Positions 6,062 to 11,968 of a DNA stretch of 11,968 nt are shown here, piece after piece (the stretch's first letter is position 1; every line of letters starts with the position of its first letter). The notes below the pieces were generated by a model, which searched no databases, was not told where the DNA came from, and worked only from the letters and a program-made list of their open reading frames with translations. This stretch comes from Ignavibacteriota bacterium (lineage in GTDB: Bacteria; Bacteroidota; Ignavibacteria; UBA10030; SZUA-254): assembly GCA_016191715.1 (NCBI GenBank), contig JACPVN010000393.1, forward strand, positions 1-11,968. The letters run 5' to 3'. The translations under genes and the position numbers were made by a program.

Positions 6062-7623
6062 ATGATGACGCAAATCTCATATCTCAAAACTCACCTCATT
6101 CTCTTTCTTCTTCTCGCATCGGTCGCACTCTTTGCCCAATCCTCCGACGAAACCAAACTCCGTGAAATTGAATCTTACATCAAACAAGCGCAGAAAGATT
6201 GGAACGTCCCCGGCTGTGCTGTCGCGATTGTGAAGAACGATTCTGTCTGGCTGGAAAAAGGATATGGCGTGCGGGAGATGGGAAAAGAAATTCCTGTGGA
6301 TGAACACACGTTGTTTGCCATCGCTTCTCTCAGCAAAGCATTCACTTCCGCTTCGCTGGCGATGCTTGTTGATGAAGGAAAAATAAAATGGGATGATGCT
6401 GTCATCAAGCATCTTCCTGATTTTCAACTGTACGACTCATGGGTAACCCGTGAAATGCAAGTGCGTGATTTGCTCAGTCACAGGAGCGGACTTGCAACAT
6501 TCGGCGGCGACCTTGTTTGGTACTGGACAAAGTATGATACGAAGGAAGTGCTGCGCCGCGTTCGTTATCTCAAGCCGACTTCAAGTTTCAGAACGACGTA
6601 TGAATACCAAAACATTATGTTTCTCGCCGCGGGGCAAATCATTCCGGCTGTTACAGGAAAAAGTTGGGACGACTTTATCAAAGAACGAATATTCCAACCA
6701 CTCGGCATGACGCGAACCAACACTTCTCTCACCGCATTGAAAGCGACAGAGAACATCGCAACGCCGCACAATGAATATCAGAACAAACTGAGAATCATCA
6801 AGCACTTTCCGAACGAAGAACTTGGTTCGGCAGGCGCAATTAATTCATCCGCGCATGACATGGCTCAGTGGATGCGACTGCAACTTGGACAAGGAACATT
6901 CAATGGCAAAGAACTTTTCAGCAGGCAAACTTCACGAACAATGTGGACAGTGCATACGCCTGTCGGTGTGAGCGAGCAATCCGAAAAGTCGTTTCCTTCG
7001 ATTCACTTTCAGGGCTATGGACTTGGTTGGGGAATAAGCGATTACGAGGGAAGAAAACTTCTTAGTCACAGCGGCGCAATTGACGGAATGATTTCACGGA
7101 TTATTCTCTGTCCCGAAGAAAGTCTGGGCGTTGTCGTTCTGACCAACAGCGAGACATCACTTTCCTCTATCATCGCACGAAAAGTTGTTGATGTGTTTCT
7201 CGGTGTTTCAAAAATTGATTGGAACGCGCGGAATCTCGAAGAAAAACGCGTTGGTGATTCACTCAAGATCGAAGGAGAGAAAAAATTAGATTCTTCTCGC
7301 GTGAAGGGAACAAAACCATCGCTTGCCCGGAGAAATATGCCGGGACATATTCGGGTGAGTTGTATGGCGATGTAACTGTTTCGGTTGAGAATAAGAAGCT
7401 CGTTGTTACATTCAACCCGACGGAAAATCTCGTTGCCGACCTTGAGCATTGGAACTTCGACACATTCCGCGCGACTGTGAGACCGATGAATTATCCTTTC
7501 GGCAAAGGGTTCGCTCAGTTTCTTCTCGATGCAAAAGGAATCGTCACCGAATTGAAGATTGATATTCCCAACTTTGATTTCGATTTCAAGGAATTGGAAT
7601 TGAAACGAGTTGAGAAAAAATAA
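6062..7623 (+). pseudogene. Secreted serine beta-lactamase/CubicO-family hydrolase with C-terminal DUF3471-like domain, frameshifted
   Basis: From ATG 6062 a signal peptide (residues 1-25, ending LLLASVALFA) is followed by a serine beta-lactamase/penicillin-binding-protein-like domain. It has the SxxK nucleophile motif S89-L-S-K92, a YxN motif Y182-Q-N184, and an HxG motif H336-S-G338 in place of KTG. Such CubicO-type enzymes are periplasmic or exported esterases/peptidases. At about 7326-7328 the frame breaks: the first frame ends at 7375 after an atypical tail, while the next frame continues EKYAGTYSGELYGDVTVSVE, the start of a DUF3471-like C-terminal domain, to the TAA at 7621-7623. Adding one C to the run at 7326-7328 would read ...TKPSLAPEKYAGTYSGELYG and give one 520-residue protein. 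The catalytic domain is intact, so a shorter product may still be made. Either a real mutation or a homopolymer sequencing error explains it. ATG 6005 is disfavoured because it lies in a repeat. Confidence 0.88.
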
Positions 7624-7677
7624 TCTCCGTGTCTCGGTGTCTCTGTGGTTACTTTTCATACCACGGAGACGCGGAGA
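7624..7677. repeat. Imperfect inverted repeat with an octamer-periodic left arm
   Basis: Immediately after the hydrolase stop, three 8-bp units TCTCNGTG start at 7624, 7632 and 7640. The right arm (ACCACGGAGACGCGGAGA, 7660-7677) is complementary to the left arm apart from a bulge of extra repeat units. The whole could fold as one long hairpin around TTACTTTTCATA. It may act as a transcript terminus for the upstream gene, but there is no T-tract, and similar GTCTC/GAGAC repeats are scattered in many environmental bacteria. Confidence 0.65.
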
Positions 7678-7698
7678 GCATGAGTTTTATCTGCAACA

Positions 7699-8292
7699 AT
7701 GTTGTCATCTCAAATAAAGAGAGAAAATGGAAAAAAAACGAAACTCATTATTGAGTTGACCTTCTATTGTTTTCTTGTTTACATCTTCATCCTCTCTATC
7801 ATCTCCTTTCAGGATGTCGCACACTTTTTCAGACTGCCAACCATCATCTTTGTCATTCGTTCCATCTTCCTGTTCATCCATGAGGGCGGACATTTTCTTT
7901 TCAGTTTTTTCGGAAGGACATTGCATTTACTCGGCGGTTCGTTCTGGCAAATAGTGTTTCCGTTGTTGTCCTTTCTTCTTGCCGTAAAAGAAAAAAGCAA
8001 GATTGCGCCGGTTCCATTATTTCTTACCGGCTTTAATCTGATGGATGTCAGCGTCTATATGCGTGATGCGCCGTTCCGTCATCTTCCTCTTATCACGCGC
8101 GATAGTTCAACCCACGATTGGTGGAATCTGTTTCGTTCATGGAACATGCTCGACTCGGCAGAAACATTTGCCGACATCACTTTCGTGCTGGGAATCGTTC
8201 TTTGCATCGGCGCGATTGGTGCGGGTTTTTTCATTGCAGTTGAATCGTATCGGCATCCTCCAACGCCAGTTCCTTTTGAGATAGAAGAATAA
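7699..8292 (+). CDS. Polytopic membrane protein with HEGGH motif, putative M50-like zinc metallopeptidase
   Basis: The 197-residue protein has hydrophobic segments at about 16-36, 46-65, 83-95 and 158-182. HEGGH (61-65) lies within or beside the second segment, matching HExxH, the zinc-binding/catalytic motif of gluzincin-type and M50 intramembrane peptidases. About 50 residues on is GFNLMDVSVYMRDAP (111-125); Asp116 could supply the third zinc ligand, as the LDG aspartate does in M50 enzymes (inference). Then comes an aromatic stretch HDWWNLFRSWNMLD (139-152). The N-terminus is basic (KRENGKKTK), so it is probably cytoplasmic. The protein is short for site-2 proteases and lacks the full NPDG motif, so it may be a distant M50-like member or a non-peptidase membrane protein. 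It follows the hydrolase gene by 75 bases in the same direction. Confidence 0.6.
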   Translation: MLSSQIKRENGKKTKLIIELTFYCFLVYIFILSIISFQDVAHFFRLPTIIFVIRSIFLFIHEGGHFLFSFFGRTLHLLGGSFWQIVFPLLSFLLAVKEKSKIAPVPLFLTGFNLMDVSVYMRDAPFRHLPLITRDSSTHDWWNLFRSWNMLDSAETFADITFVLGIVLCIGAIGAGFFIAVESYRHPPTPVPFEIEE

Positions 8293-8335
8293 TTTATTTA
8301 CAATTCCCTTTGGAAATTTTCAACAAAAGGAGGTT

Positions 8336-8418
8336 TGTCATACCTGCGAAAGCAGGTATCCAATCATTCGTGTAGCAACTACTAAACATATTGGATTCCC
8401 ACTGGCGTGGGAATGACA
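8336..8418. repeat. 83-bp two-hairpin palindromic element (REP/MITE-like)
   Basis: Terminal TGTCAT (8336-8341) and ATGACA (8413-8418) bound two hairpins. The left is ACCTGC-GAAA-GCAGGT (8342-8357); the right is TTCCCAC-TGGC-GTGGGAA (about 8396-8413). ATCCAAT and ATTGGAT next to the inner arms are also complementary, so the whole element can fold into a cloverleaf. No transposase is present nearby. This architecture is typical of small non-autonomous repeats. The 28-bp palindrome at 5983-6010 is a related short form. Confidence 0.88.
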
Positions 8419-8499
8419 ATGTGTGTGTTATTGTTAGTTGATTTTGCAACAAAACCAAAGTATATTAAGTCGGTAATCAACTATGAATGAGTTTCTTTT

Positions 8500-9192
8500 A
8501 TGCAAACAAAATCTATCCTTCTCCTTTTTTGTTTATTGATGGTTGTCCATCTATCATCCTTCACACAAAATAAAAATGACAGCAACATCGTTTCCCCGCT
8601 TCGCACGGGGGAAGAGAGCGAGCAACCGACACTCCCGTTTAACAACTCATGGGGAACCGACATCCTCGTCTCGACAAACGGTTTCGGTCTGGGATTTTTC
8701 TACCGGCACGAATACACTCCCGAACTTGCCGGCTTTGTTGACTTCTCGATTTCGGAATCGAAAGATGAACGGGAAGTTGAGCGATACGATTACTGGACAG
8801 GTCAATCGTACGTGTTGGGAAAAGAAAATCGTTTTCTCGTGATGCCGTTGTTTGTCGGTGTGCAGAAGCGATTGTTCAGCGAGGACATTATGGATAACTT
8901 CAGACCGTACGTAAACGCCGCCGCCGGACCGACAATTGTTTATGTGTTTCCGTACCGCGAAGAATATTTTACTGCACTCGGAAAAGGACAACCCCGCTAC
9001 ACCGTCGGCGGGTATCTCGGTTTCGGCGCGTTCTTCGGCTCGGAACGCTCTACGCTGTTCGGTATGAACGTCCGGTACTACTTCGTCCCATTCTCCGGCG
9101 GAATTGAAAGCATGAAGAAAGGAACTGCCGTAGAATATAAAAACGAGTTCGGCGGTTTGTTTATTTCGTTGAGTGTGGGGAGCGCGTGGTAA
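8500..9192 (+). CDS. Predicted outer-membrane beta-barrel protein, unknown function
   Basis: The 230-residue protein has a clear signal peptide (residues 1-23, MQTKSILLLFCLLMVVHLSS, then FTQ). After a polar linker, alternating amphipathic strands with frequent Gly and aromatic residues begin: WGTDILVSTNGFGLGFFYRH, NRFLVMPLFVGVQKRLF, RPYVNAAAGPTIVYVF, RYTVGGYLGFGAFFG, STLFGMNVRYYFVPF and a final GGLFISLSVGSAW ending in an aromatic residue. This is the pattern of a small 8-stranded outer-membrane barrel (OmpA/OmpW-like fold) rather than an enzyme. Family membership cannot be named. ATG 8500 is the only start that leaves the signal peptide in place; no obvious ribosome-binding site is seen. It is preceded by the 83-bp repeat and followed by the AT-rich nuclease gene. 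Confidence 0.8.
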   Translation: MQTKSILLLFCLLMVVHLSSFTQNKNDSNIVSPLRTGEESEQPTLPFNNSWGTDILVSTNGFGLGFFYRHEYTPELAGFVDFSISESKDEREVERYDYWTGQSYVLGKENRFLVMPLFVGVQKRLFSEDIMDNFRPYVNAAAGPTIVYVFPYREEYFTALGKGQPRYTVGGYLGFGAFFGSERSTLFGMNVRYYFVPFSGGIESMKKGTAVEYKNEFGGLFISLSVGSAW

Positions 9193-9315
9193 ATAAAAAA
9201 CACTTCTACATTTGTTGAATAATTTAGAATGTGACTTACCGTTAAATCAATGTTATTCGTTTTTTAATATTCACAATAGAATTTGCATCCATACTAACCA
9301 TTCGAATAATTCAGT

Positions 9316-10560
9316 ATGAACATTTTCAATGATAAAAAACTATCTCTGGTACTTGAAAATCATCTAAGAAAACTTCGAAGTGAAGTTGAATCTCAAAATG
9401 ACAATTACTTGCTCAACGTGAATGAGACCGAATTTATCAATTACCTTGTGAAAGAATATACTGTTAATAATGTTGAGATTGACCCGAGTGGAGTCTATGT
9501 TTCCCACTTAGAGAAATATATCTCAGCCGAATACTTTCCAAGAGATTTCAATGTCTATGCTGGCAGATCCTATAAGAAGAATGTCGTTAAGTATCATATA
9601 CCCTTTCAAGGGGATACTGAACTACTTAAGTGTGTTCCAAGTAGTCGTATCCTATGGACAACAGATATTACAATTGAGGAAGATTGTATTTGTTTTGAGA
9701 TAATAAGTTTTAGGGATGATGCAGAAGAAATCAAGAAAGAAGCCGACCATAGGATTGGTAATATATTGAGACAAGCCTCATGTGTAAAAACTGAAGTAGA
9801 GTCTTTTAACAGTAATCTACGAAGTCAAGCCGAGCAAGTTTTTCGTGCTCGAAAAGAGCGAATCTTGAAGACGAGCAACTTTTTAGCTTCACTGGGTGTA
9901 CCTCTAAAGAAAAAAGAAAACTACTTACCAACATTTGCAATCCCCTCTCCTCAAATCAACCGGTCAGTCAATATTAATAAACCAAAGGTCAACGAAACTG
10001 GATTTAAGCCCGAACCTGCTCTCGACAACTCAACGTACAATGATATCTTACAAGTCGTGCATGATGTGGGAAAGCAATTCGAGCGTATGCCTTCAACTTA
10101 TGCTAACAAGCAAGAAGAAGACCTCAGAGACCACTTCCTCCTTTATCTCGAACCACGCTTCCAAGGTTCATCAACTGGTGAAACATTCAACAAGTCAGGT
10201 AAAACCGATATTATTATCCGTTATGAAGGAAAGAATGCTTTTATAGCTGAGTGCAAGTTTTGGAAGGGGTCCAAGACATACCTTGACACAATTAATCAGT
10301 TGCTCAGGTACCTTACTTGGCGAGATTCAAAGGCAGCAATAATCTTGTTTGTTAGAAATAAGGATTTCAGTTCTGTCATTGGTCAAATAGAATTGACTAC
10401 ACCTCAACATCCCAATTTTCTTGGTTTTGTTGGAAATATCGAGTCTACTTGGTTCAATTATAGATTTCACATTAATGGTGACAGAAATCGTGAAGTCAAA
10501 CTAGCTATTGTACTTTTTCACTTTCCCGATCTTGCTACTAATGCTGTTGGCGGCAACTAA
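9316..10560 (+). CDS. PD-(D/E)XK nuclease-domain protein with uncharacterised N-terminal domain
   Basis: This 414-residue cytoplasmic protein has no signal peptide or membrane segment. The C-terminal part (about 260-385) has the restriction-endonuclease-like core: an acidic helix (KQEEDLRDHFLLYLEP, 265-280), a beta-strand aspartate in GKTDIIIRYEG (Asp298), and ECKFWKG with Glu312 and Lys314. Together these form D-x13-E-x-K. A helix with QLLRYLTWRDSKAAIILF (328-345) follows. The N-terminal domain has a short strand pair (HIPFQGDTELLKCVPSS, 94-110) and a charged helical region with FNSNLRSQAEQVFRARKERI (164-183) and ASLGVPLKKK (191-200). The same combination is familiar from unnamed proteins in many bacteria, so this looks like a conserved two-domain family without an assigned job. 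A role in defence against foreign DNA is plausible but inferred. No methyltransferase or helicase partner is adjacent. The gene is visibly more AT-rich than its neighbours, suggesting transfer. Confidence 0.82.
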   Translation: MNIFNDKKLSLVLENHLRKLRSEVESQNDNYLLNVNETEFINYLVKEYTVNNVEIDPSGVYVSHLEKYISAEYFPRDFNVYAGRSYKKNVVKYHIPFQGDTELLKCVPSSRILWTTDITIEEDCICFEIISFRDDAEEIKKEADHRIGNILRQASCVKTEVESFNSNLRSQAEQVFRARKERILKTSNFLASLGVPLKKKENYLPTFAIPSPQINRSVNINKPKVNETGFKPEPALDNSTYNDILQVVHDVGKQFERMPSTYANKQEEDLRDHFLLYLEPRFQGSSTGETFNKSGKTDIIIRYEGKNAFIAECKFWKGSKTYLDTINQLLRYLTWRDSKAAIILFVRNKDFSSVIGQIELTTPQHPNFLGFVGNIESTWFNYRFHINGDRNREVKLAIVLFHFPDLATNAVGGN

Positions 10561-10561
10561 C

Positions 10562-10920
10562 AAACAAAACACAGACGCTTTGGCTCGTTCCCCCCTTCGC
10601 GCTATCAACCTCTGGGCAAGTACTTCCTCAAAAACCCAAAATCTTTCTGTTTTACCTTCAAAATTTATTTTGTCTCAGAATTATCCAATCCCTTCAACCC
10701 ATCAACAAAAATCAACTTTACTTTACCATCACAATCATTCGTTTCACTCAAAGTGTATGATTTGCTTGGAAGAGAACTTGCAACATTGTTAAACAGCGAG
10801 ATTGAGGCAGGAGAACATGTTGTCAATTGGGATGCATCAAACAGAGAGAGCGGTGTGTATGTTTACCGAATCGTCACGGAGAACCATGTTGAGACGAGAA
10901 AAATGTTGTTAGCAAAATAA
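10562..10920 (+). pseudogene. Orphan type IX secretion C-terminal sorting domain, truncated and frameshifted
   Basis: One frame ends VLPSKFILSQNYP at 10687; the next frame, from 10687, continues NPFNPSTKINFTLPSQSFVS to a stop at 10918-10920. Joined, this is a Por/type IX secretion type-A C-terminal sorting domain: LSQNYPNPFNPST, then SLKVYDLLGRELATLLNSEI, GEHVVNWDASNRESGVYVYR and finally RKMLLAK. These domains direct cargo through the Por secretion system to the cell surface. One base (third position of the proline codon at about 10685-10687) is missing. Upstream of about 10620 no recognisable passenger protein exists, and the frame merely overlaps the nuclease end. It is therefore the 3' stub of a lost surface protein gene, possibly cut by arrival of the nuclease gene. 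The break may alternatively be a sequencing error, but the missing passenger is independent of that. Confidence 0.85.
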
Positions 10921-11016
10921 CGAATGAGAACTTATTCACCAATATCTTTCTTTCAATCATCATTTGCTTCTCCATTATTTTTTTGAGATATTTCTTGCAA
11001 CAACAATGCGAATACA

Positions 11017-11229
11017 ATGAATACAGTAACTCTCTCCGTCAAAAACAAAGAAAAGTTTTCTTTTGTCCTGGAACTTCTCAGGCAATTGAAAATTGCCGAA
11101 GTGAAGAACACAAATGGCGTGAGAAAATCCAACCACAAATACGACTTCTTCAAATCCGCCGGCTTGTGGAAAGATAGAAACATTACGGCAGAACAATTAC
11201 GGGAAGAAGCATGGCAACGAAAGAGATAG
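11017..11229 (+). CDS. Small antitoxin-like protein paired with a truncated PIN toxin
   Basis: The 70-residue basic protein (MNTVTLSVKNKEKFSFVLEL at the start, LREEAWQRKR at the end) lies directly upstream of, and overlaps by 19 bases, a PIN-domain gene. Its position and size, and an N-terminal strand followed by a helix (KFSFVLELLRQLKIAEV), suggest the antitoxin half of a type II module. It lacks a motif that would fix a named family. The ATG at 11017 has no strong ribosome-binding site. The 96 bases between it and the sorting-domain stub hold no gene. Confidence 0.6.
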   Translation: MNTVTLSVKNKEKFSFVLELLRQLKIAEVKNTNGVRKSNHKYDFFKSAGLWKDRNITAEQLREEAWQRKR

Positions 11230-11528
11230 GTCAAGAGAATATTGCACTCAGTTCCGTTACAGCAGGTGAAATTCTGTTCGGGGCAAGAAATAAGAAAGAG
11301 TTTTTACAACTGAAAAAAGATTTTCAACAACTTATCCTGTTACCACTCAACGAAGAAATATCTCAGACATTTCTTGAACTGATGTTTACGTATGTACTCA
11401 GTCATCGCTTAAGTCTCCCCGACGCATTGATTGCCTCCACTGCCATTGTGAACAACATTGAATTATATACTTTCAATCTTCGCGATTTCAGATACATCAA
11501 AGGGTTAAAATTGTATAATCGTGAATGA
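11211..11528 (+). pseudogene. VapC-like PIN-domain toxin lacking its N-terminal strand and first catalytic aspartate
   Basis: The 105-residue product has the later PIN motifs: Glu20 in ALSSVTAGEILFGA, Asp71 in RLSLPDALIASTAIV, and Asp92 in TFNLRDFRYIKGL. VapC proteins of this subfamily normally have about 130 residues and begin with a strand of the type LIDTSVFI carrying the first metal-binding aspartate. Here the protein starts MATKEIGQENIALSS, so roughly the first 25 residues are absent. No equivalent is found upstream in the same frame, which reads KHYGRTITGRS through the antitoxin gene. A small deletion fusing the antitoxin end to the toxin interior explains the 19-base overlap (11211-11229). 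With three of four acidic residues it is probably inactive as an RNase but might still bind the antitoxin. Confidence 0.78.
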
Positions 11529-11557
11529 GTAAAACTTAAAGAATCCCACGTCTGAGA

Positions 11558-11601
11558 GGGAGTTAAACTCCCGACCAAAACAGGTCGGCAGTACAACTGC
11601 C
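11558..11601. repeat. Chain of three overlapping hairpins
   Basis: Three perfect 6-bp stems follow one another and share bases: GGGAGT-TAA-ACTCCC (11558-11572), CCGACC-AAAACA-GGTCGG (11571-11588) and GGCAGT-ACA-ACTGCC (11587-11601). CTCCC at 11601-11605 can also pair with GGGAG at 11558-11562 to close a multibranch structure. No T-tract follows, so it is not a standard terminator. It lies in the gap where the plus-strand toxin and minus-strand uvrA converge. It may be a repeat family member or a structured RNA end. Confidence 0.85.
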
Positions 11602-11611
11602 TCCCAGTGAA

Positions 11612-11660
11612 TACTCATAGCGCATATTCCACATCTCATATCGCCTATCTCCCCACGCAT
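11612..11660. repeat. Weak heptad-periodic array beside the uvrA stop
   Basis: Seven-base units starting at 11612, 11619, 11626, 11633, 11640, 11647 and 11654 share a loose pattern with AT at the start and CAT or CNC at the end (for example ATCTCAT, AGCGCAT, CACGCAT). The array runs to within four bases of the minus-strand uvrA stop codon (11665-11667), as the array at 1937-1971 does for the YceI gene. The periodicity is weaker here than in the others. Confidence 0.4.
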
Positions 11661-11664
11661 TTCA

Positions 11665-11968
11665 TCAACGATGAGTTAAATATTTCCAAAGAAACTTCCC
11701 CGTAAACGATTTCTCACACTTCGCCACAGTCTCCGGCGTTCCGGCAATAACAACCTCGCCCCCTTTCTCTCCCGCTTCCGGTCCTAAATCAATTATCCAG
11801 TCGGCGCATTTAATTACTTCCATGTTATGTTCGATGATGAGAATGGAGTTGCCTTTCTCAAGCAGTGCGCTGAAGCATTTCAACAGTTTTGCAATGTCAT
11901 CGAAGTGCAAGCCCGTTGTCGGTTCATCAAAAATATAGAGCGTTTGCTTTCCGGATTGCTGTTCGGCA
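11665..11968 (-). CDS. uvrA: UvrA excinuclease ABC subunit A, C-terminal fragment (cut by window end)
   Basis: Only the last 100 residues or so are inside the window. The frame reads from the edge as AEQQSGKQTLYIFDEPTTGL, then HFDDIAKLL. This contains the second ATPase domain's Walker B (LYIFDEPTTG, Asp and catalytic Glu). The H-loop segment SILIIEHNMEVIKCADWIID follows, then LGPEAGEKGGEVVIAGTP, the conserved UvrA C-terminus. UvrA dimers scan DNA for bulky lesions, load UvrB and start nucleotide excision repair. The protein ends KFLWKYLTHR, with TGA complement at 11665-11667. The gene is convergent with the damaged toxin gene. Identification is secure; completeness of the rest cannot be judged. 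Confidence 0.96.
   Translation of the reverse strand, partial: AEQQSGKQTLYIFDEPTTGLHFDDIAKLLKCFSALLEKGNSILIIEHNMEVIKCADWIIDLGPEAGEKGGEVVIAGTPETVAKCEKSFTGKFLWKYLTHR

Noticed and set aside
7310..7375. Programmed ribosomal frameshift in the serine hydrolase
   Set aside because: There is no slippery heptamer of the X XXY YYZ kind or downstream pseudoknot visible, and this enzyme family does not use recoding; a mutation or read error is simpler.
7066..7659. Minus-strand ORF of 197 codons spanning the hydrolase frameshift
   Set aside because: Antisense to a recognisable conserved protein on the plus strand; no motifs, and it extends into the octamer repeat.
10561..10640. Possible integron attC site downstream of the nuclease gene, making it a gene cassette
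   Set aside because: No pair of RYYYAAC / GTTRRRY core sites with complementary arms was found; only an isolated GTTAAAT near 9241 matches by chance.
10508..10792. Separate 94-residue gene overlapping the nuclease end
   Set aside because: Its only recognisable part is the first half of a type IX sorting signal before the frameshift; the rest is out-of-frame sequence.
11540..11610. Triple hairpin as a rho-independent terminator or tRNA-like gene
   Set aside because: No T-tract follows any stem, and there is no acceptor stem, anticodon loop or T-loop consensus.

Overview
The window most likely comes from a Bacteroidota/Ignavibacteriota-type bacterium (FCB group). The best taxonomic marker is a Por/type IX secretion C-terminal sorting sequence of the LSQNYPNPFNPST type near 10.7 kb. 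Weak Shine-Dalgarno sites, small secreted beta-barrel proteins and an AT-leaning composition fit this. The assignment is inference, because the window contains no rRNA or other phylogenetic marker.

Layout. 1-1136: 5'-partial GH76-like glycosidase whose frame runs back into repeat-like DNA. 1137-1517: gene-free stretch with 7-bp-periodic repeats, then the leader of a cold-shock gene. 1518-1765: CspA-family protein with an intrinsic terminator. 1974-2921 (minus): secreted YceI-domain protein with C-terminal TPRs. 3084-4142: class I fructose-bisphosphate aldolase. 4167-4788: VapBC-like toxin-antitoxin pair with overlapping genes. 4800-5972: RlmI-like 23S rRNA methyltransferase. 6062-7623: secreted serine beta-lactamase-family hydrolase broken by one missing base. 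7699-8292: membrane protein with an HEGGH motif, possibly a metallopeptidase. 8500-9192: predicted outer-membrane beta-barrel. 9316-10560: AT-rich protein with a PD-(D/E)XK nuclease domain. 10562-10920: frameshifted tail of a type IX-secreted protein. 11017-11528: second antitoxin/PIN-toxin pair, whose toxin has lost its N-terminus. 11558-11601: chain of three hairpins. 11665-11968 (minus): C-terminus of UvrA, cut by the window edge.

This is not one functional operon. Housekeeping genes (aldolase, RlmI, UvrA, Csp) are interleaved with accessory cargo: two PIN toxin loci, a nuclease, a sorting-signal remnant and several short repeat families. The stretch from about 9.2 to 11.6 kb reads as the accessory part, with a low-GC nuclease, a truncated secreted-protein gene, a damaged TA module and a structured repeat. 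No CRISPR array, insertion sequence, tRNA or rRNA was seen.

The most noteworthy items are: (i) heptad-periodic arrays in several intergenic regions, two of them ending at or beside stop codons and one inside the open frame of the GH76 gene; (ii) an 83-bp two-hairpin mobile-type repeat and a 28-bp element that looks like a fusion of its two ends; (iii) the two-domain nuclease; (iv) the HEGGH membrane protein; (v) the decapitated VapC; (vi) two genes each broken by a single missing base.
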